Numbered from the stretch's first letter, positions 1 to 8,851 are shown. The stretch: DNA of 62,375 bases from an uncultured Oscillibacter sp. (GCA_910584995.1 CAJUDW010000004.1:50017-112391), one strand, 5' to 3'. Notes: generated by a model not told the origin, from the sequence alone. Numbers and translations: made by a program.

Positions 1-1490
1 TAGGCGGACTCCTCAATGGATTTGTCAATCTGCCGCAGGGCGGAAATGCCGCTGCGGGTACCGGTGGGCAGGGAGCGGACCACAAAAACGATAATCAAAA
101 TGGCTGCACTGCCGTAAATACCGCCCAGCAGGCCGTTAGGGAGTATCCCGTTCAGTGCGCCCGCCTCCTGAACCACCTTTCCCCCCTCCACAACCGGGGA
201 GGCAAAGACCGGCCAGCTGCTGCTGTGGAACAGGCCGCCGGAGAAACCCCGGATATAGCCAACGCCCAACACCGTGCCGGGAACGGCCATGGCCAGCATG
301 GACACGGCCTCGATAAAGCCCTTGGCTTTGAATTTCCGCTTGACCACCAGATAAGAGATGATCATGGAGAGCAGCGCCGTGATGGGGGCGGCAATCAGGG
401 ACAGCACAAAGGAGTCCCGGAAGGCCTGGAGGCCCTTGTAGCGGGTGAACACCTGCCCGAACCATTTGAAGGTCAAAGGCGTGAACTTATATCCCCAGGT
501 GGGGAACAGCGCCCCAATGGGGACGCAGAGGTACATCAGAATGACAAAGAAGGCCGCCAGGCCGCACAGGGCTGTCAGGGGCACGGTCACGCTCTTGTCC
601 TCAATAAGCATCCGGCCCCGGGAGGCCTTGCCGGTAAGGGTCGCCGCCGTTTTGGCTTCCAGATAGTATTTTTGCACCGCGAACATGCAGAGGGTAATGG
701 CCAGCAGCACCACGGCCATGGCCGCCGCGCCCTCCTTGTCGTAGGCGCCGGTGATCTGGAGATAGATGGTGGTGGCCAGGGTGTCGTAGGAGCCGCCGAT
801 GATCATGGGGTTGGCGAAGTCGGCAATGGACTCAATGAACGTCACCAAAAAGGCGTTACCCAGGCCCGGCAGCAGCAACGGCAGCGTCACACTGCTAAAA
901 ACCGTGGAGCGGCTGGCGCCCATATCCCGGGCCGCCTCCTCCAAGGAGGGGTCTATGTTCTTCAAAAGGCCTTTGAGCATCATGTAGCAGACCGGGAAGA
1001 AGGTCAGGGTCTGGACAATGACGATGCCCCAAAAGCCGTAGACACTGTTGTCATAAATCCCCAGCAAAAACCGGGTGATAAGGCCCGCTTTGCCGAACAG
1101 CATAATCATGGAGAGGGACAGCACAAAGGGCGGGGAAACTACCGGCAGCATGGAGACGACCTTGAAAAGCCCTCCCACCACGCGGCCGACTTTTACATAT
1201 ACTTCCACATAGGCGAACAGCAGCCCTACAACCGTGGACAGCAGCCCCACCAGAAAGCCCACTTTCAGCGTATTGCTGATGGCCCTGCGGAAGGTAGGCA
1301 TAGCCATGATCTTCCGGAAGGTGGCCAGGGTAAATCCCTCTCCACCGTAGAAGCTATCCACCAGCAGGATGGCCAGGGGGTAGAGGATAAACAGCGTTAA
1401 AAACGCGATAAGGACCACAATTGTGCCCACCATGACAGGGTCTGCCATCAGTTTCTTCCGGTCCAAGGCAGCGCTTTGGCTTCTTGCCAT
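1..1490 (-). CDS. Fe3+-type ABC transporter permease, two-domain (partial, C-terminus cut by window edge)
   Basis: The frame is open from an ATG at 1490, preceded by an AGGTCCTCCT-type Shine-Dalgarno, to the window edge, giving 496 residues without a stop. It is a multi-span membrane protein: the first span is near residues 20-45. A first EAA loop, EEAARDMGAS, is near residues 184-193, and the start of a second EAA loop (RQIDKSIEESA) lies at the very end. Two EAA loops in one chain are typical of FbpB/ThiP-like permeases that form the whole channel alone. It follows the binding-protein gene at 1645-2811 on the same strand, with a hairpin between them. The ATPase should lie beyond the left edge. 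Iron, thiamine or a phosphonate are all possible substrates for this family, so I name only the type. Confidence 0.88.
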   Translation of the reverse strand, partial: MARSQSAALDRKKLMADPVMVGTIVVLIAFLTLFILYPLAILLVDSFYGGEGFTLATFRKIMAMPTFRRAISNTLKVGFLVGLLSTVVGLLFAYVEVYVKVGRVVGGLFKVVSMLPVVSPPFVLSLSMIMLFGKAGLITRFLLGIYDNSVYGFWGIVIVQTLTFFPVCYMMLKGLLKNIDPSLEEAARDMGASRSTVFSSVTLPLLLPGLGNAFLVTFIESIADFANPMIIGGSYDTLATTIYLQITGAYDKEGAAAMAVVLLAITLCMFAVQKYYLEAKTAATLTGKASRGRMLIEDKSVTVPLTALCGLAAFFVILMYLCVPIGALFPTWGYKFTPLTFKWFGQVFTRYKGLQAFRDSFVLSLIAAPITALLSMIISYLVVKRKFKAKGFIEAVSMLAMAVPGTVLGVGYIRGFSGGLFHSSSWPVFASPVVEGGKVVQEAGALNGILPNGLLGGIYGSAAILIIVFVVRSLPTGTRSGISALRQIDKSIEESA

Positions 1491-1605
1491 AGGAGGACCT
1501 CCTTTCACACAGTTCACTTTTCTCCGTCCGCCTGTCAGCTGGCGGCCAGGGAGGGAATTCCAAAAAATGGCGTACTCCGAACCCCTCCGCCGGAAAACGG
1601 CGAAA

Positions 1606-1630
1606 GGGGATGGCGGTATGCGCCATCCCC
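1606..1630 (-). terminator. Intercistronic hairpin between binding protein and permease
   Basis: A perfect 10-bp stem, GGGGATGGCG/CGCCATCCCC, with a 5-nt loop sits just after the binding-protein stop and is followed on the minus strand by TTTCGCCG. The T-run is weak. It is better read as a leaky terminator or 3'-end stabiliser that keeps binding-protein transcript above permease transcript than as a full stop. Confidence 0.55.
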
Positions 1631-1644
1631 CGCCGGGTAATCAG

Positions 1645-2811
1645 TTACTCCGTCTGGAAACGGTCGTCGCCGCCGCCCAAGGCGTTCATCACTTCCTCAA
1701 TATAGGTGGTAATGTTGTTGGTAGCATCCTCGAAATCGTAATCCATGACGTTCTCGGGATCCAGGCCGAAGTCAGCGGCCTGCTGGGGCTGCTGGGCATT
1801 GTCAATCACCAGGAACTGGTAGGAACCGTTCTCCACAGCCAACTCCACGCACTCGGGAGACAGGGCATACTCAATCCACAGCTTGGCGGCATTGGGATGC
1901 TGGCAGCCCTTGAAGATGGCGGTAGCGCCGATCTCGAAAGAGGTGCCGCTGGAGGGGATCACCAGTTCAATGTTCTCGTAGCCGTTGTCCACGATCTGGG
2001 TAATGCCGTCATGGAGGAAGCCGATACCCACCACGCACTCACCGGTGCCCACGTTCTTGGAGGGGCCGGAACCGGACTTGGTGTAGACTTCGATGTTCTT
2101 GTCCAGATCCACCAGGTACTGGATGCCCTCATCGTGGCCGTACTTCTGGATCATGGTGTTGATGACCAGCTTGGCCGTGCCAGCGGTATTGTAGTTGGAG
2201 AGCCAGATGAGGTCCTTATACTTGGCGTCCAGCAGATCGGCCCAGTCCTTGGGAGCCTCGATGTTCATGCGGGCCAGTTCATCCTTATTGACCATGAAGC
2301 CCAGGATGCCCTTGTAAATGCCGTACCAATAGCCGTCGGCGTGACGGTACTGATCCCCCAGCAGGTGGGAGGCGTTCTGGGCTTCATAGGCCTCCAGCAG
2401 GCCCTCGGCTGCGGCCACGTTGTAGGGATCGGTGGTGCCGCCGAACCAGACGTCGCCGGAGGGATTGCCGTTCTCCTCCTCGATCTTCGCCTGGACCTCG
2501 CCGGTGGAGAGGCGCTGGTAGGTAACATGGATGCCGTAAAGTTCTTCAAAATGGTGGCAGGCGGCAGCCAGATACTCCTCTTCGCAGGAGCCATAGACAA
2601 TCAGTTCGCCTTCAGCCTTGGCGGCTTCCACCAGGGCGTCCATGGGGTCGGCAGGGGTATTGCCTGCGCCATCCGCATTGCCGGTATCCCCGGTGTTTTC
2701 GGCGGGAGGCGTATCCTGCTTCGCGTCGTTTCCGCCGCCGCAGGCGGCCAGGGCCAGAACCATGGCCAGCGCCAGCAGCAAGGACAAAAACTTCTTCTTA
2801 TTCATGCTCAT
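1645..2811 (-). CDS. ABC transporter substrate-binding lipoprotein, Fe3+ (Fbp/AfuA) type
   Basis: 388 residues. A short lysine-rich start and hydrophobic stretch end in the lipobox LALAAC (Cys about residue 24), so it should be lipid-anchored outside the membrane. A Gly/Asp/Pro-rich linker follows, then a periplasmic-binding fold with features of the iron/2-aminoethylphosphonate family (LIVYGSCEEEY near the start; GGTTDPYN; GIGFLHDG). Two in-frame ATGs, at 2811 and 2805, share one GGAGG: the first is only 4 nt from it and the second 10 nt, so the true start is uncertain by two residues. It is the first gene of an importer with the permease at 1-1490 and has its own strong promoter. The ligand is not determinable here. 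Confidence 0.88.
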   Translation of the reverse strand: MSMNKKKFLSLLLALAMVLALAACGGGNDAKQDTPPAENTGDTGNADGAGNTPADPMDALVEAAKAEGELIVYGSCEEEYLAAACHHFEELYGIHVTYQRLSTGEVQAKIEEENGNPSGDVWFGGTTDPYNVAAAEGLLEAYEAQNASHLLGDQYRHADGYWYGIYKGILGFMVNKDELARMNIEAPKDWADLLDAKYKDLIWLSNYNTAGTAKLVINTMIQKYGHDEGIQYLVDLDKNIEVYTKSGSGPSKNVGTGECVVGIGFLHDGITQIVDNGYENIELVIPSSGTSFEIGATAIFKGCQHPNAAKLWIEYALSPECVELAVENGSYQFLVIDNAQQPQQAADFGLDPENVMDYDFEDATNNITTYIEEVMNALGGGDDRFQTE

Positions 2812-2883
2812 TGATCCTCCAAATCTGATTTTCCCGGGCGGGGAACTGGACTGCCGTCTCTACCCTCCGTTCAGGATGTCCCT

Positions 2884-2912
2884 ATTGTAATACGATTAGC
2901 GGAAAATGTCAA
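2884..2912 (-). promoter_or_regulatory. Sigma-A promoter for the Fe3+-type importer
   Basis: On the minus strand TTGACA (2907-2912) is separated by 17 nt from TACAAT (2884-2889), close to the housekeeping consensus. The expected start near 2877 leaves a leader of about 65 nt. I see no Fur-like or riboswitch structure in it. Confidence 0.85.
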
Positions 2913-3440
2913 TATACCCAAAAATTCTTTGTGATTCTCTTTTTCATTTAGGCAACAACGACCAAAGGTAAAACCTGAAACCCTTGCAAACAGGGCGGTT
3001 CAGGGATTTTTTACCTCCTAAAGGTGGGAAACCGCAGGGCAGGGTTCCCGCCCGGTTTCCTGCCCGCCGGGAAAAATTCAGTTGTCCGCGCCGGGAATTC
3101 CCTCCGGCTCTCCCTGCCCGGAGACCTGTGAATCCTTTCCGGCAGGTCTGCGCCGCGGGCCATTGGCCCCGTCCGGGCCTCCGGAACGCTTTACGGCCAA
3201 ACCGGGCCCCTGCGGCTGATTGTGTCCGGCTGGGCAGGGAATGTGCGCCGTGTGTTAAAGGCCTCCGACCTGCCGGTTCAAAATGTATCTGCGCTTTCCG
3301 GCTCCGCTGGCGGCAGGGGAAAAAGACCGAATGAAAATATTTCCGACAAAATTTCAGCATATTCCGCCTGCCGCAGGCCAAACTAGGCCTGCGATACCCA
3401 GTTGACCCACGATCATGTATGATGAAAAGGAGAAACTGTT
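2913..3440. other. 528-bp intergenic stretch without a recognisable gene
   Basis: The open frames here are low-complexity and lack ribosome-binding sites. The left part holds short inverted segments such as GGTGGGAAACC...GGTTCCCGCC. The right end gives the spore-protein ribosome-binding site AAAGGAG. I could not place a convincing sigma-G promoter for the spore protein. Confidence 0.5.
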
Positions 3441-3638
3441 ATGTCCAGCAAGAACAACAACAAGATCAATGTCCCCGAGGCCCGTGCCGCTATGGATAAG
3501 TTCAAGATGGAGGCCGCTTCCGAAGTCGGCGTCAATCTGAAGGAAGGCTACAACGGCGACCTCACCAGCCGCGAGGCCGGTTCTGTGGGCGGCCAGATGG
3601 TCAAGAAGATGATCGAGTCCTACGAGAAGTCTCTGTAA
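3441..3638 (+). CDS. Alpha/beta-type small acid-soluble spore protein
   Basis: A complete 65-residue protein with ATG 8 nt after AAAGGAG. It carries both family signatures: a central segment around KMEAASEVGV, where the germination protease normally cuts, and the C-terminal REAGSVGGQMVKKMI block. GDLTSRE lies between them. These proteins coat and protect DNA in the dormant spore and are degraded to amino acids at germination. The usual EIASE cleavage core reads EAASE here, a mild variant. The gene stands alone and is followed by a strong hairpin. It is direct evidence that the host forms endospores. Confidence 0.96.
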   Translation: MSSKNNNKINVPEARAAMDKFKMEAASEVGVNLKEGYNGDLTSREAGSVGGQMVKKMIESYEKSL

Positions 3639-3656
3639 CTTCCCGCTGGAATATAC

Positions 3657-3690
3657 GGGAGCCGGGGCTGCAAAAGCGGCCCCGGCTCCC
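3657..3690 (+). terminator. Hairpin terminator of the spore-protein gene
   Basis: A perfect 12-bp GC-rich stem GGGAGCCGGGGC/GCCCCGGCTCCC with a 10-nt loop lies 19 bp after the stop. No T-run follows directly, so it may act mainly as a transcript-end stabiliser. Confidence 0.65.
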
Positions 3691-3699
3691 CAGCCTGTC

Positions 3700-4080
3700 A
3701 GGCCTCGTTTGTAGCATGGCGGGATGGCCGGCGGCGGGAAATTGTTTTGCCGGACAAGGCGAAAATTTGCAGGAAAGCTTTGCTTGTTTCGAAAATTTTT
3801 TAACCCTGTATAGTGCAAAAAATCCGCCGTTTTTGCGTTTCACATACTGCAAACAGGGTAAAAAGTCTGATCCGGCCTTCCCGGCAGGACAAAACCAATT
3901 TTCAAATCCTGCGCATTTTGAAACATCCGCTTTTTCCCGGTGAAAACACCTGCCACGCAGGTATTTGCATATCCCTGCTTCCTCCGGGCATATGCCCCGC
4001 AGCCCTGCCCCAAGCGTCCTCCTGGCGGCCGGCCTCCAAACCGCAGTTACATATTGGCGTCAGAAAACAGGGATTTTCCT
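3700..4080. other. Intergenic stretch with dispersed-repeat segment, no gene recognised
   Basis: No credible coding frame. 3750-3781 (CCGGACAAGGCG...) is about 80% identical to 38292-38323, suggesting a small dispersed intergenic repeat. The rest is AT/GC patchy sequence with short inverted arms. Confidence 0.5.
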
Positions 4081-4109
4081 TGTTGACAGGAACAAATTCT
4101 GTTATAATA
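4081..4109 (+). promoter_or_regulatory. Promoter upstream of the MEMO/AMMECR1 gene
   Basis: TATAAT at 4104-4109 is perfect. The -35 is either TTGTTG (4081-4086, 17-nt spacer) or TTGACA (4084-4089, only 14 nt). The start would be near 4116, giving a leader of about 280 nt before the next gene, unusually long for this window. Confidence 0.6.
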
Positions 4110-4396
4110 TCCAAAAAGCTGAACCCCGCCGTCCCCAGCCGGAGTCTGCCGTATATGGAAAGATGCCGGCTCCCGCGGGCCGCGGATGCAATCCCCTGGC
4201 GGCGGGCGGCATTTCTACCGGGATACCGCCCCCTGCTTCCGGCAATCCCACCCCTTGTATTGGAGCGCCCGGCCCACGGCTATGCGTCATCCCGGCCGTT
4301 GCATAACATCCACGATGCGTTCAATATTTCCTGCCTCTATAAATTTAGAAGCATTTCCCTGTTCCGTCCAGATATCTATTAAGGGAGGTCAAACGC

Positions 4397-5785
4397 ATGC
4401 CTATTTCCGGCGCAGTCATCGTTCCCCATCCGCCTATCCTCATCCCGTCTGTGGGACACGGGCGGGAGCGTGAGGCTCAGTCCACCATTGACGCCTACCG
4501 CGCCGCCGCGAAACAGGCCGCGGCCTGGGCGCCGGAGGTCCTGATCATCACCTCCCCCCATACCATCCTCTACAGTGACTACTTCCACATCTCCCCCGGC
4601 GAGGGGGCATCCGGAGACATGGCCTCCTTCGGCGCACCTCAAACCCGGCTGGAAACCCGGTATGACGCAGGACTGCGGCAGGAATTGATCCGTCAGGCGG
4701 AATCCTCCGGTATCCTGGCAGGGACGCTGGGGGAACGAAACCCCCATCTGGATCACGGCACCTTCCTCCCTCTGTACTTCCTCCGGGAGGCAGGGGCGGA
4801 CTGCCCCATCCTCCGCATCGGCCTGTCCGGGTTCTCCCCGCTGGAGCACTACCGGTTTGGGCAATGCATTGCCCGGGCAGTAGAGGCCCTGGGCCGCCGC
4901 GCCGTATTCGTATCCAGCGGTGACCTCTCCCACAAGCTGAAGGACAACGGCCCCTACGGCTATGCCCCGGAGGGCCCTGCCTTTGACCGGCAGGTGACCC
5001 GGGCTATGGAGTCCGGGGATTTCCTGCGGTTCCTCACCATGGATCCCGCCCTGTGCGGCCAGGCGGCGGAGTGCGGCCTGCGCTCCTTCCAGATCATGGC
5101 CGGGGCCTTGGACGGCCTGGCGGTCAAGCCGGAACTCCTCAGCTATGAGGGGACTTTCGGCGTAGGCTATGGCGTAGCCGTCTTCACTGTCACCGGCACG
5201 GATGAAAACCGCCGGTTTGCGGAGCAGTGCCGCCAGCTGGAACAAGCGCGGCTGGCGGAGCGGAAGGCTGCCGAGGACCCTTGGGTCCGGCTGGCCCGCT
5301 TGACTGTTGAAACCTATGTCAGGACAGGGAAAAGGCCGGAACATCTGCCTGAGGGCCTGCCTGACATCATGACCGGGCAGGCTGCCGGAACCTTTGTCTC
5401 TCTCCACGCCAGCGGCCAACTCCGGGGCTGTATCGGCACCACCGGGCCCACTGCCGCCAGCGTTGCCTGGGAGATTGTGCAGAATGCCGTCTCCGCCTGT
5501 TCCAGGGACCCCCGTTTCCCTCCGGTACAGGCGGACGAACTGGACAGCCTGGAGTACAGCGTGGATGTTCTGGGGGAACCGGAGGCAGTTGGTTCCCCCA
5601 GCCAGCTGGACGTGAAACAGTACGGCGTGATTGTCTCCTGCGGCCGCCGCCGGGGGCTGCTGCTGCCGGATCTGGAGGGCGTGGATACTGTGGAGCAGCA
5701 GATTGAGATCGCCCGCCGGAAGGGCGGCATCAGCGCCCGGGAACCCTATACCCTGGAGCGGTTCCAGGTGGTACGGCACATATGA
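4397..5785 (+). CDS. AmmeMemoRadiSam system protein: MEMO-like domain fused to AMMECR1 domain
   Basis: 462 residues, ATG after AAGGGAGGTCAAACGC. Residues about 1-265 match the MEMO/LigB-like class III dioxygenase fold, with likely metal-site segments VPHPPILIP, HLDHGTF and SSGDLSH. Residues about 275-462 are an AMMECR1 domain with its hallmark LRGCIG. In many organisms these are separate proteins; here they form one chain. The stop overlaps the start of the radical SAM gene by ATGA, so the two are translationally coupled and very likely work together. The three-part association is widely conserved and its chemistry has been unclear; I assign no reaction. The human MEMO1 and AMMECR1 homologues make it of general interest. 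Confidence 0.92.
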   Translation: MPISGAVIVPHPPILIPSVGHGREREAQSTIDAYRAAAKQAAAWAPEVLIITSPHTILYSDYFHISPGEGASGDMASFGAPQTRLETRYDAGLRQELIRQAESSGILAGTLGERNPHLDHGTFLPLYFLREAGADCPILRIGLSGFSPLEHYRFGQCIARAVEALGRRAVFVSSGDLSHKLKDNGPYGYAPEGPAFDRQVTRAMESGDFLRFLTMDPALCGQAAECGLRSFQIMAGALDGLAVKPELLSYEGTFGVGYGVAVFTVTGTDENRRFAEQCRQLEQARLAERKAAEDPWVRLARLTVETYVRTGKRPEHLPEGLPDIMTGQAAGTFVSLHASGQLRGCIGTTGPTAASVAWEIVQNAVSACSRDPRFPPVQADELDSLEYSVDVLGEPEAVGSPSQLDVKQYGVIVSCGRRRGLLLPDLEGVDTVEQQIEIARRKGGISAREPYTLERFQVVRHI

Positions 5786-6603
5786 AAGCAGTCTGTACGC
5801 TGTGTTTCCGCCAATGCAGCCTGGAAGAGGGCCAAACCGGCTTCTGCCGGGCCAGAATCTGCCGGGGCGGGGCCATCGTCCCGCTGAACTACGGAAAGCT
5901 GACCAGCCTTGCCCTGGATCCCATTGAAAAAAAGCCCTTGCGGCGTTTCCGTCCCGGTAGCCTGATTCTCTCCGCAGGCAGTTTCGGCTGCAACCTCCGC
6001 TGCCCCTTCTGCCAGAATTCCCAAATCTCCATGGCCGGGGAGGACGGCATCCAGACAGCGGCGGCCTCCCCGGAGCAGCTGGCCGCCAAGGCGGCGGAAC
6101 TGCCGGGAAACATCGGGATAGCCTACACCTACAATGAGCCGCTGGTGGGCTTCGAATTTGTCCGGGACTGTGCCGCCCTGGTTCATGAGCGGGGCATGGC
6201 CAACGTGCTTGTGACAAACGGGACCATTGCGGAGGCCCCCTGGCGGCAGCTCCTGCCCCTGATCGACGCGGCCAATATTGACCTGAAAGGCTTCACCCAA
6301 GCGTGGTATCAGCGGCTGGGCGGGGATTTTGCGTCCGTCAAGCGGTCCATTGTCCTGGCGGCAGAGCAAATCCATGTAGAAGTCACAACCCTTCTGATCC
6401 CCGGGGAAAACGACAGCCCGGAGGAGATCCGGGCGCTGGCGCAGTGGCTGGCTGCGGTCGATCCCGGGATCCCGCTGCACCTGTCCCGGTTCTTCCCCCG
6501 GTACCAGATGACGGACCGGCCGCCCACACCGGTGGATCAGGTTTACCGGCTGGCGGAGGAGGCCCGGAAATATTTGGCCTATGTCTATACAGGGAACTGC
6601 TGA
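5782..6603 (+). CDS. amrS: AmmeMemoRadiSam system radical SAM enzyme
   Basis: 273 residues. An N-terminal cysteine cluster (CTLCFRQC ... FCRARIC) precedes the radical SAM motif CNLRCPFC, with cluster cysteines at about 70, 74 and 77. The SAM-binding region includes AYTYNEP and NIDLKGF. This architecture matches the AmrS/pyruvate-formate-lyase-activase-like family found next to AMMECR1 and MEMO genes. It starts inside the upstream stop codon (ATGA). It should bind a 4Fe-4S cluster and cleave SAM in the cytosol; the substrate is unknown. Confidence 0.93.
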   Translation: MKAVCTLCFRQCSLEEGQTGFCRARICRGGAIVPLNYGKLTSLALDPIEKKPLRRFRPGSLILSAGSFGCNLRCPFCQNSQISMAGEDGIQTAAASPEQLAAKAAELPGNIGIAYTYNEPLVGFEFVRDCAALVHERGMANVLVTNGTIAEAPWRQLLPLIDAANIDLKGFTQAWYQRLGGDFASVKRSIVLAAEQIHVEVTTLLIPGENDSPEEIRALAQWLAAVDPGIPLHLSRFFPRYQMTDRPPTPVDQVYRLAEEARKYLAYVYTGNC

Positions 6604-6671
6604 GGGGCTGCCTAATCCCGGGTGCGGACGCCCCCTCCTGCACCCTGACAAATGATTTTGAGGTGAATATG

Positions 6672-7022
6672 ATGGACAGCGAACGCGTGTTCCGCATGAG
6701 TTTTGCCAAAGTTTATCCTCTGCTGCTGAACAAGGCTGTCAAAAAAGGCCGGACGCAGGAGGAGGTAGATGCCGTCATCTGCTGGCTGACCGGATACAGC
6801 CAGGCAGAACTGGACAGCCTGCCCCCCTCCATGACCTACGGCAGCTTCTTCCTGCACGCGCCGCAGCCAAATCCAAACCGGGCGCTGATCAAGGGTACCG
6901 TCTGCGGTGTGCGTGTGGAGGAGGTTTCCGATCCGCTGATGCGGGAAATCCGCCTTCTGGACAAGCTGATTGACGAATTGGCCAAGGGAAAGCCATTGGA
7001 CAAAATCCTCCGAAAAGGGTGA
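6672..7022 (+). CDS. DUF2200 family protein
   Basis: About 116 residues. Two adjacent ATGs (6669, 6672) follow GAGGTG; I choose the second for its 6-nt spacing. The sequence RVFRMSFAKVYPLLLNKAVKKGRT and the WLTGYSQAEL block are typical of DUF2200, a small cytosolic family without an established function. The C-terminus is charged and helical. It follows the radical SAM gene after 68 bp and ends at a strong bidirectional terminator, so it may be read from the same promoter. Confidence 0.85.
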   Translation: MDSERVFRMSFAKVYPLLLNKAVKKGRTQEEVDAVICWLTGYSQAELDSLPPSMTYGSFFLHAPQPNPNRALIKGTVCGVRVEEVSDPLMREIRLLDKLIDELAKGKPLDKILRKG

Positions 7023-7023
7023 G

Positions 7024-7064
7024 ACACCGGGAAAGGCGCTTTACGCGCCTTTCCCGGTGTTTTT
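7024..7064. terminator. Bidirectional terminator between DUF2200 gene and trmD
   Basis: A perfect 16-bp stem, ACACCGGGAAAGGCGC with its complement, 5-nt loop, followed by TTTT on the plus strand. It sits between convergent genes and touches the trmD stop codon. Confidence 0.9.
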
Positions 7065-7830
7065 AACAGGGCCCTTCCTCCGCAGCCAGTTCCTCCCTGG
7101 CCTGCTGGAGAACCTTCTTCTCCGCTTTTGTGGTCAAACAACTCTCGTCAAACCCGGCGAAGAGATCCGGGCGGCGGCGCATGGTGCGCTTGTAACTCTC
7201 CTTCCGCCGCCAGTCCGCCACCTTGCCATGGTCGCCGGAGAGGAGGATCTCCGGCACCGGGCGGCCGTGCCACACCGCAGGCCGGGAATACTGGGGATAC
7301 TCCAGGAGGCCGTTCCAGTGGGACTCCTCCTCAAAACACTCCGGATCCGGCAGTACGCCGGGCACCATACGGCATACGGCGTCCGCCAGCGCCATGGCCG
7401 GGATCTCCCCGCCGGTGAGGACAAAGTCCCCCAGGCTGATCTCCTCGTCCACGCACTCGTCGATGAACCGCTGATCCACCCCCTCGTAGTGGCCGCAGAC
7501 CAGTATCAGATGGCTGTACCGGGCGTAAAGTTCCTTGGCAGCCTCCTGGGTGAAGGTCCTGCCGCAGGGGGAAAGGAAAATGGTCCGCCCGGGGCCGTGG
7601 GCCTCCACAATATGGGCCCAGCAGCGGTACAGCGGATCCGCCTGCATAACGGCTCCCCGGCCGCCGCCGTAGGGATAGTCGTCCACCTGCATCTGCTTGT
7701 TGGTGGTGTAGGCCCGGATCTGGTGGGTCTGGATGGCAATATGCCCCCGCTCCTGGGCCCGACCCAGGATGCTGACATTCAGCATGGCGTCCACAGACTC
7801 GGGGAACAGCGTCATAATATCAATCCGCAT
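7063..7830 (-). CDS. trmD: tRNA (guanine37-N1)-methyltransferase
   Basis: 255 residues from the ATG at 7830; the open frame reaches further upstream into rimM but MRIDIMTLFPE is the family start. It shows the knotted SPOUT-fold signature: YGGGRGAVMQADPLY, the SAM pocket VCGHYEGVDQRF, and the SLGDFVLTGGEIPA block. TrmD methylates G37 next to the anticodon and prevents +1 frameshifting. It starts one base after the rimM stop (TGA-T-ATG), the usual rimM-trmD pairing. rplS and rpsP, often adjacent in other Firmicutes, are absent here. Confidence 0.97.
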   Translation of the reverse strand: MRIDIMTLFPESVDAMLNVSILGRAQERGHIAIQTHQIRAYTTNKQMQVDDYPYGGGRGAVMQADPLYRCWAHIVEAHGPGRTIFLSPCGRTFTQEAAKELYARYSHLILVCGHYEGVDQRFIDECVDEEISLGDFVLTGGEIPAMALADAVCRMVPGVLPDPECFEEESHWNGLLEYPQYSRPAVWHGRPVPEILLSGDHGKVADWRRKESYKRTMRRRPDLFAGFDESCLTTKAEKKVLQQAREELAAEEGPC

Positions 7831-7831
7831 A

Positions 7832-8329
7832 TCAGCTGCCCATCCCCTCCCACACATGGACCTCCATGCGGTTTTCCTCCAGATCCACGGATTTGATAAA
7901 CACATCTCTGACAGCGGGGATCAGGTACTCCCGGCTGCCGCGGACGGTATATACCTTGTGGGCGGGATAGGGATCCACCCGCACCAGTTCCCCCAGGCAC
8001 GCGCCGGTCTCCCCGTCGAACACGTCCAGCCCCAGCAGTTCGTCGTCAAAGAACTCCCCCGCCGGAAGCCCGGCGTCTGCCCGGCGGATGTAGAGATCCT
8101 TATCCCGCAGGGCCTGGGCGGCGTCCAGATCCTCCGCCCCGGGGAACTTCATCAAAACCACGTTCTTGTGGACGCGGCAGGCTGTGGGGGCCACCGGCCT
8201 GCCCTCCAGGAGGAAGGTCTTGAACCGGGTGAGAAAGGCGGGATCGCCGTCCCGAGGCTGGACACGGACCTCCCCCCGGACGCCGTGGGTCCCCACAATG
8301 CGGCCCGCCTTGATGGTTTCCAGTTTCAT
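7832..8329 (-). CDS. rimM: 16S rRNA processing protein RimM
   Basis: 165 residues. An N-terminal RimM beta-barrel (AGRIVGTHGVRGEVRVQP) and a C-terminal PRC-barrel (DVFDGETGACLGELVRV ... IPAVRDVFIKSVD) match the family length and order. RimM helps 30S maturation, binding ribosomal protein S19. The ribosome-binding site AAGGAG lies 7 nt before the ATG. It is preceded by a large nested hairpin that may separate it from the pyr transcript. Confidence 0.95.
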   Translation of the reverse strand: MKLETIKAGRIVGTHGVRGEVRVQPRDGDPAFLTRFKTFLLEGRPVAPTACRVHKNVVLMKFPGAEDLDAAQALRDKDLYIRRADAGLPAGEFFDDELLGLDVFDGETGACLGELVRVDPYPAHKVYTVRGSREYLIPAVRDVFIKSVDLEENRMEVHVWEGMGS

Positions 8330-8354
8330 GGGATACTCCTTAACATATTCTGAA

Positions 8355-8394
8355 ACAGGGCCGGATCCTGTCCCGCAGGACAGGGCGGCCCTGT
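8355..8394 (-). terminator. Nested hairpin between pyrI and rimM
   Basis: Outer arms ACAGGGCCG/CGGCCCTGT enclose inner arms CCTGTCC/GGACAGG with loop CGCA. On the minus strand it is followed by TTTCAG. It probably terminates or attenuates the pyr operon before rimM-trmD. Confidence 0.7.
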
Positions 8395-8413
8395 TGTATA
8401 CGCACAGACAGGC

Positions 8414-8839
8414 TCAGAACTTCTTGCTCTCCTCTGTCTCACAGTAGGCGCAGCGGTAGGTGTGGCGCTTAGGGTTGCTCAGCAGGAACACCGCGTCCAG
8501 CTGGGGCTCCGCCACGGTGATGCACCGGGGGTTCTTGCAGCGGATGACGTTCACCAGCTTCTGGGGCAGTTCCAGGTGCTTTTTCTCCACACGCCTGCCG
8601 TCCCGGATGATGTTGACGGTGATGTTGGAGTCAATATAGCCCAGCACGTCCAGATCCAGATCCATAGGGGAGTCGATTTTGATGATATCCTTCTTCTCCA
8701 TGTGCTCGCTGCGGGCGTTTTTGATGATGGCCACCTGGCAGTCCAGTTCATCCAGGTGGAGATAGCGGTAGATGTCCATGCTCTTGCCCGCCTGAATGTG
8801 ATCCAGGACTACGCCGTTGTGGATGCTGTCAATATTCAT
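8414..8839 (-). CDS. pyrI: Aspartate carbamoyltransferase regulatory subunit
   Basis: 141 residues. An allosteric domain (GVVLDHIQAGKS, nucleotide-binding face) is followed by a zinc domain with CKNPRC and CAYC, the four-cysteine site that joins regulatory and catalytic chains. Its presence means the aspartate carbamoyltransferase is probably the allosteric c6r6-type enzyme sensitive to CTP/ATP, unlike the unregulated PyrB of Bacillus. It is 12 bp behind pyrB. Confidence 0.96.
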   Translation of the reverse strand: MNIDSIHNGVVLDHIQAGKSMDIYRYLHLDELDCQVAIIKNARSEHMEKKDIIKIDSPMDLDLDVLGYIDSNITVNIIRDGRRVEKKHLELPQKLVNVIRCKNPRCITVAEPQLDAVFLLSNPKRHTYRCAYCETEESKKF

Positions 8840-8851
8840 ATGCGTCCCTCC

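Noticed and set aside
2812..2883. TPP riboswitch before the ABC importer
   Set aside because: The leader is only about 65 nt and lacks the conserved CUGAGA-type core.
3386..3428. Sigma-G promoter for the spore protein (CATGTAT as -10)
   Set aside because: It matches poorly, has no -35 at the right distance and would start transcription inside the ribosome-binding site.
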